A stretch of 15,001 nt of DNA from Fodinibius sp051746985 (GTDB lineage Bacteria > Bacteroidota > Rhodothermia > Balneolales > Balneolaceae): the NCBI GenBank assembly GCA_051746985.1, contig JBNJFP010000050.1:1-15001 (forward strand). The letters are read 5' to 3'. Each line of letters starts with the position of its first letter. Position 1 is the first letter of the stretch. A program made the position numbers and the translations under genes. Positions 6,897-14,250 of the stretch are shown here, in pieces. The notes under the pieces are model-generated. The model had not been told where the DNA came from. It searched no databases and worked only from the letters and a program-made list of their open reading frames with translations.

Positions 6897-7289
6897 ATGT
6901 TTGATCCAATATCAGATTACTTAACAAGAATTCGCAACGCTCAACAAGCTGGACATCGCCGGGTAGATATTCCCGCATCCAAGTTGAAGCGTGCAATGAC
7001 CAAAATCCTCCTGGATAAAGGTTATATCAATAAGTTTATCAATATCGATGATGGAAAACAGGGGATGCTTCGCCTGTTTCTCAAATACGATGCGTATGGT
7101 CAACCGGTGATCAAAAAAATGAAGCGTCGATCGAAACCGGGGCTCCGCGAATATTGTGGTTCAGATAATATCCCCAGAGCACTTAATGGTTTAGGGATTG
7201 TTATTCTGTCAACTTCTCGTGGAGTGATGACTGACAAGGAAGCCCGCAAAGTGAAAGTGGGTGGCGAAGTATTGTGCACTGTTTATTAA
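6897..7289 (+). CDS. rpsH: 30S ribosomal protein S8
   Basis: uS8 is a primary 16S rRNA binder in the central domain and, in E. coli, the translational repressor of the spc operon. The 130-residue product opens DPISDYLTRIRNAQQAGH and has ASKLKRAMTKILLDKGYI. It also shows KRRSKPGLREYC, NGLGIVILSTSRGVMTDKEA and the terminal GGEVLCTVY. The rRNA-binding STSRGVMTD segment is intact. The ATG is 20 bases after rpsN. Normal length; no Shine-Dalgarno match. Confidence 0.97.
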   Translation: MFDPISDYLTRIRNAQQAGHRRVDIPASKLKRAMTKILLDKGYINKFINIDDGKQGMLRLFLKYDAYGQPVIKKMKRRSKPGLREYCGSDNIPRALNGLGIVILSTSRGVMTDKEARKVKVGGEVLCTVY

Positions 7290-7307
7290 AAATAAGGTAA
7301 TAGAATT

Positions 7308-7865
7308 ATGTCTCGTATCGGAAATCAACCGATTGAATTAAAAGAAGGTGTTGAGTTTAGCATTGATGGGGATAATATTATCACCATGAAAGGGGAAAAA
7401 GGTAGTGATACGCTACAATTGGATCCCACTATCAATGTTGATAAAAAAGACGGTGAACTGATTGTTAAAAGAACGGGAGAAGAAAAGATTGACCGTTCTC
7501 TTCACGGGCTCTATCGGTCTCTAATCAATAATATGATGATTGGGGTATCAGAAGGATATAAAAAAGAGCTCGAGATTATTGGCGTAGGTTACCGTGCATC
7601 TTTAAGTAATGGAGTTCTTGAAATTCAACTGGGATTTTCACATCCCATCTATTTTGTAGCACCCGACGGTGTTGATCTTGAAGTGGATACAAAATCGAGA
7701 AAGAACCCCATGATTATAGTATCTGGAATTAACAAAGAATTAGTTGGGCAGGTTGCTGCTAAAATACGATCATTACGTCCCCCAGAGCCGTACAAAGGCA
7801 AGGGCATTCGATATGTGGACGAATGGGTTCGTAGAAAAGCTGGTAAATCTGCTGCTAAAGCTTAA
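7308..7865 (+). CDS. rplF: 50S ribosomal protein L6
   Basis: uL6 lies near the sarcin-ricin loop and the factor-binding site. The 185-residue protein begins MSRIGNQPIELKEGVEFSI and contains two repeated alpha/beta domains. The second holds GVGYRASLSNGVLEIQLGFSHP and the C-terminal signature PEPYKGKGIRYVDE followed by VRRKAGK. It starts 18 bases after rpsH; TAAGGT upstream of the ATG is a weak possible ribosome binding site. Length and motifs are normal. Confidence 0.97.
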   Translation: MSRIGNQPIELKEGVEFSIDGDNIITMKGEKGSDTLQLDPTINVDKKDGELIVKRTGEEKIDRSLHGLYRSLINNMMIGVSEGYKKELEIIGVGYRASLSNGVLEIQLGFSHPIYFVAPDGVDLEVDTKSRKNPMIIVSGINKELVGQVAAKIRSLRPPEPYKGKGIRYVDEWVRRKAGKSAAKA

Positions 7866-7880
7866 TAGGAATTATTTACG

Positions 7881-8243
7881 ATGGATAAGAACATTAAGAA
7901 AACATTACGTCGCGATAGAATACGTCGCCGTATTCGCTCAACCATTAAAGGTACAGCTGAACGACCACGATTGTGTGTCTATAAAAGTAACAAGCATATT
8001 TATGCGCAGCTTGTAAACGATCAATTGGGCCATACATTGGCGGCAGTTTCTACCGAGTCAGACAGTGTTAATATAAAAGATAAGAGTAAGCAAGAGGCTG
8101 CCAATATTGTTGGAAAACAACTGGCTGAGCTTGCTACAGATAAAGGACTTGAAAAAGCCGTATTTGATCGTAGTGGATATAAATATCACGGCGTAGTTAA
8201 AGCACTTGCAGAAGGTGCTCGTGAAGGTGGATTAGACTTTTAA
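7881..8243 (+). CDS. rplR: 50S ribosomal protein L18
   Basis: uL18 binds 5S rRNA and carries it into the central protuberance together with L5. The 120-residue product has the basic N-terminus typical of the family (KKTLRRDRIRRRIRSTIKGT). This is followed by ERPRLCVYKSNKHIYAQLVND, LAAVST and the C-terminal VFDRSGYKYHGVVKALAEGARE. The ATG is 15 bases after rplF. An AGGAA lies upstream at slightly long spacing, so it is only a weak ribosome-binding candidate. Length is normal. Confidence 0.97.
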   Translation: MDKNIKKTLRRDRIRRRIRSTIKGTAERPRLCVYKSNKHIYAQLVNDQLGHTLAAVSTESDSVNIKDKSKQEAANIVGKQLAELATDKGLEKAVFDRSGYKYHGVVKALAEGAREGGLDF

Positions 8244-8255
8244 ATAGATAATATT

Positions 8256-8780
8256 ATGCCAAAAGTAAGAAGACGACATAACATAACGCCTACAAATCTT
8301 AACCTCGAAGAGAAACTCGTACACATTAACCGAGTTTCAAAGGTTGTTAAAGGTGGACGCCGTTTTAGTTTTAATGCTATTGTTGTAGTTGGTAATAAAG
8401 ATGGTGTTGTAGGGCATGGACTTGGTAAGGCTAATGAGGTATCGGATGCTATTCAAAAAGGATTTGATAACGCCAAGAAAAATCTTATCCGGGTGCCCAT
8501 GACCAAAACAGGTAGTATTTATCATACTATTACTGGTAAGGAAGGAGCTGGAGAAGTACTGCTTCGTCCTGCATCTGAAGGTACTGGGGTAATAGCTGGT
8601 GGACCGGTAAAAGCACTGCTCGACGTTGCTGGATTGCAAAATATTTTAACCAAATCTGTAGGGTCATCTAATCCCCATAATATGGTTAAAGCTACTTACA
8701 ACGGGTTGAAGAATTTAACAGACCCTTTTGAAGTAGCCGAGCGACGGGGAGTTTCTCTGAATAAAGTATTTGAAGGCTAA
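8256..8780 (+). CDS. rpsE: 30S ribosomal protein S5
   Basis: uS5 acts in decoding fidelity and lines the mRNA entry channel with S3 and S4. The 174-residue protein has the double-stranded-RNA-binding-like N-domain. Motifs seen are RVSKVVKGGRRFSFNAIVVV (26-45), DGVVGHGLGKANEV and the C-terminal LLRPASEGTGVIAGGPVKAL with NPHNMVKATYNGL. The VVKGGRRFSF loop is where spectinomycin-resistance changes occur in other species and looks unchanged. It is followed directly by rplO, without the rpmD gene that normally sits there. Confidence 0.97.
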   Translation: MPKVRRRHNITPTNLNLEEKLVHINRVSKVVKGGRRFSFNAIVVVGNKDGVVGHGLGKANEVSDAIQKGFDNAKKNLIRVPMTKTGSIYHTITGKEGAGEVLLRPASEGTGVIAGGPVKALLDVAGLQNILTKSVGSSNPHNMVKATYNGLKNLTDPFEVAERRGVSLNKVFEG

Positions 8781-8811
8781 TAGATCTAAGGAATTAAATC
8801 GAGATAAAACG

Positions 8812-9276
8812 ATGGATTTAAGTAATTTAAAAGCTCCCGAACCAAATAAGAAAAAGGCGAAACGCATTGGACGTGGCCAAGGTTCTGGTCGAGGTGGCCA
8901 TACGGTTGGTAAAGGACATAATGGTCAGCGATCAAGAAGTGGGTTTAAAGAAAAGTTTTGGTTTGAAGGTGGACAAATGCCTCTGCAGCGGAAAGTTCCA
9001 AAGTGGGGATTTACCAATAACTTCCGTACGGAATACGTAGCCGTAAATACCGGCACTATACAGTTGTTTATTGAACACGGAAGACTCGAAAAAGAGATCA
9101 CGCTTGAAGATCTCCGAAATGCTGGATTGGCTGGGAAAGGTGATTTGGTAAAATTGCTTGGCGACGGTGAAATTGAAGAAACTATTGATATTCAAGTTCA
9201 TGGAGCCAGCAAGTCAGCCCAGGATAAGGTTGAAAAAGCCGGTGGAAATATTACGATCATAAACAAGAATCAATAA
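8812..9276 (+). CDS. rplO: 50S ribosomal protein L15
   Basis: uL15 is a late 50S assembly protein with a long glycine/arginine-rich arm that reaches into 23S rRNA. From the ATG at 8812 the product has 154 residues. It starts MDLSNLKAPEPNKKKAKRIG and continues with the signature GRGQGSGRGGHTVGKGHNGQ, then FEGGQMPLQRKVPKWGF. The reading frame is open back to an ATG at 8770, inside the end of rpsE. I reject that start because the family N-terminus, in Bacteroidota-like form, begins at MDLSNLK and the extra residues resemble nothing conserved. The 31 bases between rpsE and this start hold no gene. Confidence 0.95.
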   Translation: MDLSNLKAPEPNKKKAKRIGRGQGSGRGGHTVGKGHNGQRSRSGFKEKFWFEGGQMPLQRKVPKWGFTNNFRTEYVAVNTGTIQLFIEHGRLEKEITLEDLRNAGLAGKGDLVKLLGDGEIEETIDIQVHGASKSAQDKVEKAGGNITIINKNQ

Positions 9277-9298
9277 ATAACAGAATCCCACCTTCTAA

Positions 9299-10606
9299 AT
9301 GAGTTTAGTCGAAAACTTTCGAAACATATTTAAGATAGAGGAACTGAAAAATCGTATCCTCTATGTCGTTGGTATTTTGATGGTTTATCGCATTGGTAGT
9401 TTTGTTACACTGCCCGGTGTTGATGCTTCCCAATTAACCCAACAGGCAGGTAATGCATCAAGTTTGCTCGGTCTTTTTGATATGTTTGTAGGTGGTGCAT
9501 TTTCTCGTGCCGGTGTATTTGCACTGGGAATTATGCCGTATATTACTGCGGCCATTATTATTCAGTTAATGGGAGCTGTTGTTCCTTATTTTCAAAAATT
9601 GCAGCGCGAAGGTGAAGAAGGTCGGCGTAAAATAAATCGTCTAACGCGATATGGAACCGTTGGTATAACATTGGTTCAGTCCATTGGTTTTGCTATTAAT
9701 CTGATGGCAACTTCGGGAGATGCTATTGTGGTAAGCAACGTTACGTTTGTACTTACCTCTATGATTATTCTCACCGCGGGAACTACTTTCGTTATGTGGC
9801 TGGGTGAACGTATTTCTGATCGGGGAATTGGTAATGGTATCTCCATTATCATTATGATTGGAATTATAGCTCAGTTACCGACCAGCTTAATCAATGAGGT
9901 TACAACCAAAGGAAACCTGATTATCGTCATTGTTGAAATTGCAGCATTAATACTTGTAATTGCTGCTTGCGTATTATTGACACAGGGAGTACGGAAAGTT
10001 CCTGTACAGTACGCAAAACGAGTTGTTGGTCGCAAGGTTTATGGAGGTACTACACAATATTTACCGTTGCGATTAAATGCAGCAGGGGTAATGCCGATTA
10101 TTTTTGCTCAGTCTATTATGTTTATCCCAAGTACTATCGGCACATTCTTCCCCGACAACGAAACAGTTCAGTTTCTTACAGCTTGGTCCAGTGATTTTAC
10201 AGGAATCACATATTCCATTATTTTCGGAGTTATTGTAGTGTTCTTTACTTATTTCTATACAGCAATTACTGTTAATCCACGTGAAATGGCTGATACAATG
10301 AAACGCCAAGGTGGGTTTATTCCAGGGGTTCGACCAGGTAATCAAACCGTAGAATTTATTGATAATATTTTAACGAAAGTTACTTTACCTGGATCTATTT
10401 TCTTGGCCTTTATTGCTATTATGCCAGCAATTGTAGCCCGAATGGGAGTAACACCTGGCTTTGCGCTATTTTATGGTGGAACAAGTCTGTTGATTATTGT
10501 TGGTGTTGCCTTGGATACCTTGCAGCAAATTGAAAGTCACTTGATGATGCGTCATTATGATGGCTTTATGAAAACGGGTAAGATGAAAGGTCGTCGTAGA
10601 GCGTAA
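9299..10606 (+). CDS. secY: Protein translocase channel subunit SecY
   Basis: SecY is the inner-membrane channel of the Sec translocon, which exports unfolded proteins and inserts membrane proteins together with SecE and SecG. The 435-residue product has the pattern of ten hydrophobic helices. The plug region is near 58-76 (GLFDMFVGGAFSRAGVFAL). Conserved loops are GERISDRGIGNGIS (169-182), VPVQYAKR (234-241, a ribosome/SecA contact loop), IPGVRPG (341-347) and IESHLMMRHYDGF (411-423). It ends in a basic tail (KMKGRRRA). The ATG is 22 bases after rplO without a Shine-Dalgarno match. It is followed one base later by map, with no adk in between. Confidence 0.98.
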   Translation: MSLVENFRNIFKIEELKNRILYVVGILMVYRIGSFVTLPGVDASQLTQQAGNASSLLGLFDMFVGGAFSRAGVFALGIMPYITAAIIIQLMGAVVPYFQKLQREGEEGRRKINRLTRYGTVGITLVQSIGFAINLMATSGDAIVVSNVTFVLTSMIILTAGTTFVMWLGERISDRGIGNGISIIIMIGIIAQLPTSLINEVTTKGNLIIVIVEIAALILVIAACVLLTQGVRKVPVQYAKRVVGRKVYGGTTQYLPLRLNAAGVMPIIFAQSIMFIPSTIGTFFPDNETVQFLTAWSSDFTGITYSIIFGVIVVFFTYFYTAITVNPREMADTMKRQGGFIPGVRPGNQTVEFIDNILTKVTLPGSIFLAFIAIMPAIVARMGVTPGFALFYGGTSLLIIVGVALDTLQQIESHLMMRHYDGFMKTGKMKGRRRA

Positions 10607-10607
10607 A

Positions 10608-11414
10608 ATGATTTTTCTCAAAAGCGAATCTGAAATAGAGAAAATGCGCGAAAGTGCACAGATTGTTTCTCGGACACTTGCCGAAGTAGCTAAATTTATT
10701 GAACCAGGTGTTACAACGGGCAAACTTGATAGAATCGCTGAAGAGTTTATTAAGAAAAATAATGGTCGACCTGCTTTTAAAGGCTACGGCCCAAAAGGAA
10801 ATGAATTTCCTGGTACGTTGTGTATCTCAATAAATGAAGAAGTAGTACACGGTATTCCGAGTGATAAACGTGAGCTGCAAGAAGGCGATATTGTTTCTAT
10901 TGACTGTGGCGTTGAAAAAAATGGTTACTTCGGTGATCATGCATACACATTTGCCGTTGGTGAATGTGATGATAATAAAATTCGTTTATTACGTGCAACG
11001 TTGGAATCATTATATAAAGGAATTGAAAAGGCTGTGCACGGCAACAGAATTGGAGATATATCACAAGCCGTGCAGAGTCATTGTGAAGGTGAAGGGTTTG
11101 GAGTTGTGAGAGACTTGGTAGGACACGGTCTCGGCAAATCACTCCATGAAGATCCTTCGGTACCGAACTTTGGCAAGGCCGGTAGGGGAGAACGTCTCCG
11201 ATCGGGAATGACACTTGCGATTGAGCCCATGATTACTCTTGGCTCATGGCAAGTTGAAACCTTAGATGATGGTTGGACCGTAGTAACGGCAGATAAACAA
11301 ATTTCTGCTCATTATGAACACGATATCGTTGTTCGTGAAGGAAAGGCTGAAATTCTAAGTACTTTTGATTATATTCGAGAGATAACGAAAAGTCGAATTA
11401 ACGCAGATATTTAA
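10608..11414 (+). CDS. map: Methionine aminopeptidase, type I
   Basis: Map removes the initiator methionine from nascent proteins after deformylation. The 268-residue protein has the pita-bread fold signature with all five metal ligands recognisable: Asp99 (SIDCG), Asp110 (YFGDHAYTF), His173 (VGHGLG), Glu206 (IEPM) and Glu237 (HYEHDI). His81 in VVHGIP and His180 are also conserved. The short N-terminus, without a zinc-finger extension, is the type Ia form. The ATG is one base after the secY stop, so translation is probably coupled. The C-terminal stretch (roughly residues 246-268) is a little longer than the minimal enzyme. infA follows two bases later. Confidence 0.97.
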   Translation: MIFLKSESEIEKMRESAQIVSRTLAEVAKFIEPGVTTGKLDRIAEEFIKKNNGRPAFKGYGPKGNEFPGTLCISINEEVVHGIPSDKRELQEGDIVSIDCGVEKNGYFGDHAYTFAVGECDDNKIRLLRATLESLYKGIEKAVHGNRIGDISQAVQSHCEGEGFGVVRDLVGHGLGKSLHEDPSVPNFGKAGRGERLRSGMTLAIEPMITLGSWQVETLDDGWTVVTADKQISAHYEHDIVVREGKAEILSTFDYIREITKSRINADI

Positions 11415-11416
11415 CA

Positions 11417-11635
11417 ATGGCTAAAGAAGAGCCAATTAAGCAGGATGGCGAGATTATTGAAGCATTACCTAATGCACAATTTCGTGTAGAGCTTGACAAT
11501 GGACATGAGATTTTAGCTCACGTGTCAGGCAAAATGAGAATGTACTATATTAAAATTCTCCCTGGCGACCGAGTCGCTGTGGAGATGTCGCCCTACGATT
11601 TAACAAAGGGGCGAATTACGTATCGCTACAAATAA
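11417..11635 (+). CDS. infA: Translation initiation factor IF-1
   Basis: IF1 is a single OB-fold protein that blocks the 30S A site during initiation. The 72-residue product has normal length. It carries DGEIIEALPNAQFRVELDNG, HEILAHVSGKMRMYYIKILPGDRV and the C-terminal MSPYDLTKGRITYRYK, all family hallmarks. It lies two bases after map. The N-terminus (MAKEEPIKQ) matches the usual MAKE start. Confidence 0.97.
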   Translation: MAKEEPIKQDGEIIEALPNAQFRVELDNGHEILAHVSGKMRMYYIKILPGDRVAVEMSPYDLTKGRITYRYK

Positions 11636-11660
11636 ATTCTAATTTAAAGAGTTTAGTATT

Positions 11661-11777
11661 ATGAAGACTCGATCTTCAGTAAAAAAGAGAAGTTCTGACG
11701 ATAAAATTGTACGACGAAATGGTCGTGTTTATGTAATTAACAAGAAAAATCCACGCCACAAACAACGGCAAGGATAA
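11661..11777 (+). CDS. rpmJ: 50S ribosomal protein L36, cysteine-free form
   Basis: A 38-codon frame from ATG to TAA encodes MKTRSSVKKRSSDDKI, then VRRNGRVYVINKKN and PRHKQRQG, the full-length L36 family pattern (38 residues, as in E. coli). bL36 is a tiny 50S protein that normally folds around a zinc ion held by Cys11, Cys14, Cys27 and His33. Here those positions are Ser11, Asp14, Asn27 and His33, so zinc binding is lost while the rest is conserved. This is the C-minus type. It lies 25 bases after infA and 18 before rpsM, its standard position. It is not a pseudogene: the frame is open, full length and in place. Confidence 0.96.
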   Translation: MKTRSSVKKRSSDDKIVRRNGRVYVINKKNPRHKQRQG

Positions 11778-11795
11778 TTAATTGAGATTGGTTTT

Positions 11796-12176
11796 ATGGC
11801 TAGAATTGCTGGAATAGACTTACCAAAAAATAAGCGCGGTGAAATTGGTTTAACCTATATCTATGGTATAGGAAGGTCAACAGCTCAGCAAATACTTGAT
11901 GAGCTGAATATAGACCGAAGTACCAAAGTTGTAGATTGGACTGATGATGAAGTATCAAAGCTCCGTCAAAAAATTGACAATGAGTATAAGGTCGAAGGGG
12001 CATTGCGAAGTGAAGTTAATGCCAACATTCGGCGGTTAATAGAGATTGGTTCTTATCGAGGTAATCGTCATAGAAAAGGATTGCCCGTGCGGGGACAACG
12101 TACACAAACAAATGCACGTACCCGTAAAGGGAAAAGGCGTACCGTTGCTGGTAAGAAAACAGCACCTCGAAAATAA
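11796..12176 (+). CDS. rpsM: 30S ribosomal protein S13
   Basis: uS13 lies at the top of the 30S head, contacts P-site tRNA through its tail and bridges to L5 on the large subunit. The 126-residue product begins MARIAGIDLPKNKRGEIGLT and has the helix-hairpin-like YIYGIGRSTAQQIL (22-35). The C-terminal region contains RGNRHRKGLPVRGQRTQTNA followed by a basic tail (RTRKGKRRTVAGKKTAPRK). It opens the alpha-type gene set. Only 18 bases separate it from rpmJ, so an S4-binding pseudoknot leader like that of E. coli would have no room. Confidence 0.97.
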   Translation: MARIAGIDLPKNKRGEIGLTYIYGIGRSTAQQILDELNIDRSTKVVDWTDDEVSKLRQKIDNEYKVEGALRSEVNANIRRLIEIGSYRGNRHRKGLPVRGQRTQTNARTRKGKRRTVAGKKTAPRK

Positions 12177-12193
12177 TTAAAAGAGATAATTAA

Positions 12194-12592
12194 ATGGCAA
12201 AGAGACAACGTAAATCTGCAAAGAAAAAGCGACGCAAGCAGCTTTCCGATCCAAATGGAATGGCTTTTATAAAAGCTACTTTCAATAATGTATTAGTTAC
12301 TGTTACTGATGCCGATGGAAATGCCCTTTCTTGGTCATCTGCAGGAAAAGAAGGATTTAAAGGATCAAGAAAAAATACTCCCTATGCAGCACAATTAAGT
12401 GCCGAAACGGCAGCTACTGCAGCCTATGACATGGGATTGCGCAGGGTTGAAGTATTTGTAAAAGGTCCCGGGTCAGGACGTGAAGCTGCGGTACGTGCTT
12501 TAGCATCAAGTGGGTTGGAAGTAACTGCTATCAAGGATAGAACTCCAATACCGCACAATGGTTGCAGACCACCTAAACGACGAAGAGTATAA
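12194..12592 (+). CDS. rpsK: 30S ribosomal protein S11
   Basis: uS11 sits on the 30S platform beside the mRNA exit. The 132-residue protein has a very basic N-terminus (AKRQRKSAKKKRRKQL) and ATFNNVLVTVTDADGNALSW. It also has AGKEGFKGSRKNTPYAAQ, the VFVKGPGSGREAAVRAL segment and the C-terminal IPHNGCRPPKRRRV. The Asn-Gly pair in that last motif (residues 122-123) aligns with the site reported as isoaspartate in E. coli S11. A weak AAGAGAT lies upstream of the ATG. Length is normal for the family. Confidence 0.97.
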   Translation: MAKRQRKSAKKKRRKQLSDPNGMAFIKATFNNVLVTVTDADGNALSWSSAGKEGFKGSRKNTPYAAQLSAETAATAAYDMGLRRVEVFVKGPGSGREAAVRALASSGLEVTAIKDRTPIPHNGCRPPKRRRV

Positions 12593-12614
12593 CGAAGTAA
12601 ATTATTAGTTAATC

Positions 12615-13220
12615 ATGGCAAGATATAGAGGCCCAAAACAAAAAAAGGCAAGACGTTTTCGAGAACCAATTTTTGGTCCCAGCAAGGCGCTGGAACGTAA
12701 ACCTTATGGACCTGGCCAGCACGGACGGTCCCGATATTCACGAAAATCAGAATATGCTATTCAGCTCGAAGAAAAGCAGAAGGCAAAATATACGTATGGC
12801 TTGCTCGAAAAGCAGTTTTCAAACCTGTTTGATAAGGCAAATGCCAAAGATGGTGTAACTGGTGAAATCTTATTGCAATTGCTTGAAAGCCGTCTTGATA
12901 ATACTGTTTATCGATTAGGCTTTGCGAGAACCCGTCGTCAAGCTAGGCAATTAGTCAGTCATAAACATATTGTAGTGAATGGAGAGGTTGTTAATATACC
13001 TTCTTATCAACTAAAACCTGGGGATGTTGTTAGCGTACGGCCAAAGTCTAAGACATTAGAAGTGGTAAATGAATCGCTTCAACATGCTCCATCAAGTAAG
13101 TACAAATGGATAGAAATAGATAAGAAAGATATGCAGGGTAAGTTTTTGAATGTTCCCGATATAGATGAAATCCCTGAAAATATCAATGTACAACTTATTG
13201 TTGAGCTCTATTCCAAGTAA
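12615..13220 (+). CDS. rpsD: 30S ribosomal protein S4, cysteine-free form
   Basis: uS4 nucleates 30S assembly, affects decoding accuracy and in E. coli represses the alpha operon. The 201-residue product has the N-terminal MARYRGPKQKKARRFRE and KPYGPGQHGRSRYSRKSEYA. An S4-type RNA-binding domain follows (LESRLDNTVYRLGFARTRRQ with ARQLVSHKHIVVNG, around residues 90-122), and then the terminal NVQLIVELYSK. No cysteine is present, so the N-terminal zinc site of zinc-binding S4 homologues is absent. The position between rpsK and rpoA is standard. Confidence 0.97.
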   Translation: MARYRGPKQKKARRFREPIFGPSKALERKPYGPGQHGRSRYSRKSEYAIQLEEKQKAKYTYGLLEKQFSNLFDKANAKDGVTGEILLQLLESRLDNTVYRLGFARTRRQARQLVSHKHIVVNGEVVNIPSYQLKPGDVVSVRPKSKTLEVVNESLQHAPSSKYKWIEIDKKDMQGKFLNVPDIDEIPENINVQLIVELYSK

Positions 13221-13252
13221 TTAAAATTTATTTAGTCAATAAAAGCACTGTT

Positions 13253-14233
13253 ATGAGTAATTACAGCATACAAATGCCTGAACCTTTAGAGGTAGAAGAA
13301 GCAACGGATACCTTTGGTACATTTATTTTACAACCATTGGAGCGAGGTTTTGGGGTTACAATTGGCAACTCTTTTCGAAGGATTCTGCTTTCTTCATTAC
13401 CAGGAATAGCAATAAATGCCGTCAAAATAAACGGGGTTGAGCATGAGTATTCCAGTATTCAAGGAGTTAAAGAAGATGTCTATGAAATTATTCTTAACCT
13501 TAAAGAAGTTCGTTTCAAGCAGGTAGAACAGAGTAGTGGTATAATACATGTTTCAAAGTCTGGCAGTGGAGCATTAACTGCACATGATATTGCTGAAGCT
13601 ACTGCAGACTACGAAGTATTGAACTCAGATCTGCAAATAGCTACTATGGCTGAAGATGCAGAGGTCGAAATGGAATTACACGTCGGTAGGGGACGTGGAT
13701 ACGTTCCAGCTGAAGAACAAGATGTTGATACCGAAGAGGATGTGAACCTGATACCTATCGATGCTATCTACACTCCCATTAAGCAAGTTCAATTTGATGT
13801 AGATAATGTTCGGGTTGGTCAACGTACCGACTACGAAAAGCTTATCATGGATATCACCACCGATGGATCCCTAAATTCAAAAGAAGCATTAACCATTGCT
13901 GGTAAAATCTTAAAAGAACATATTGAGAAGTTCATCACAGAAGAAATTGATGAACCATTTACACAGGAAGAAGAAGAGGTTGATGCTGAGAAGCAAAGAA
14001 TCGCTAATTTGCTAAAAACCAGTATAGAGGATTTGAATTTAAGCGTACGTTCATATAACTGCCTTAAATCTGCTAATATAAATACTATTGGAGAATTAGT
14101 AGCCCGAGATGAACAAGATCTGTTAAAATTCCGCAATTTCGGGAAAAAGTCATTGGCAGAACTTGTTGAAGTAATTGAAGGTAAGGATCTCCATTTTGGT
14201 ATGGATGTCACAAAGTATTTAGATAAATCATAA
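13253..14233 (+). CDS. rpoA: RNA polymerase alpha subunit
   Basis: Alpha dimerises to start RNA polymerase assembly and contacts upstream promoter DNA and activators. The 326-residue product has an N-terminal dimerisation domain (to about 230) with ERGFGVTIGNSFRRILLSSLP (by position, 30-50) and RGRGYVPAE. An acidic linker (EEEEVDAE, around 239-246) follows, and then the C-terminal domain. The latter keeps the DNA-contact residues: VRSYNCLK, with Arg266 and Asn269 aligning with E. coli Arg265 and Asn268, and FRNFGKKSLAEL with Gly297, Lys299 and Ser300. Recognition of A/T-rich UP elements is therefore plausible, which fits the A/T tract before the putative rRNA promoter downstream. It follows rpsD by 32 bases, the widest gap inside the cluster. 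Confidence 0.98.
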   Translation: MSNYSIQMPEPLEVEEATDTFGTFILQPLERGFGVTIGNSFRRILLSSLPGIAINAVKINGVEHEYSSIQGVKEDVYEIILNLKEVRFKQVEQSSGIIHVSKSGSGALTAHDIAEATADYEVLNSDLQIATMAEDAEVEMELHVGRGRGYVPAEEQDVDTEEDVNLIPIDAIYTPIKQVQFDVDNVRVGQRTDYEKLIMDITTDGSLNSKEALTIAGKILKEHIEKFITEEIDEPFTQEEEEVDAEKQRIANLLKTSIEDLNLSVRSYNCLKSANINTIGELVARDEQDLLKFRNFGKKSLAELVEVIEGKDLHFGMDVTKYLDKS

Positions 14234-14250
14234 AGGTATTATAGATAGAA

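Noticed and set aside
8770..8811. Upstream ATG at 8770 as the start of rplO
   Set aside because: It would overlap rpsE and add 14 residues unlike any L15 N-terminus; MDLSNLK at 8812 is the family start.
11636..11795. The region between infA and rpsM as a 160-base non-coding gap or a broken rpmJ
   Set aside because: It contains an intact 38-codon L36 gene; loss of cysteines is a known family variant, not decay.
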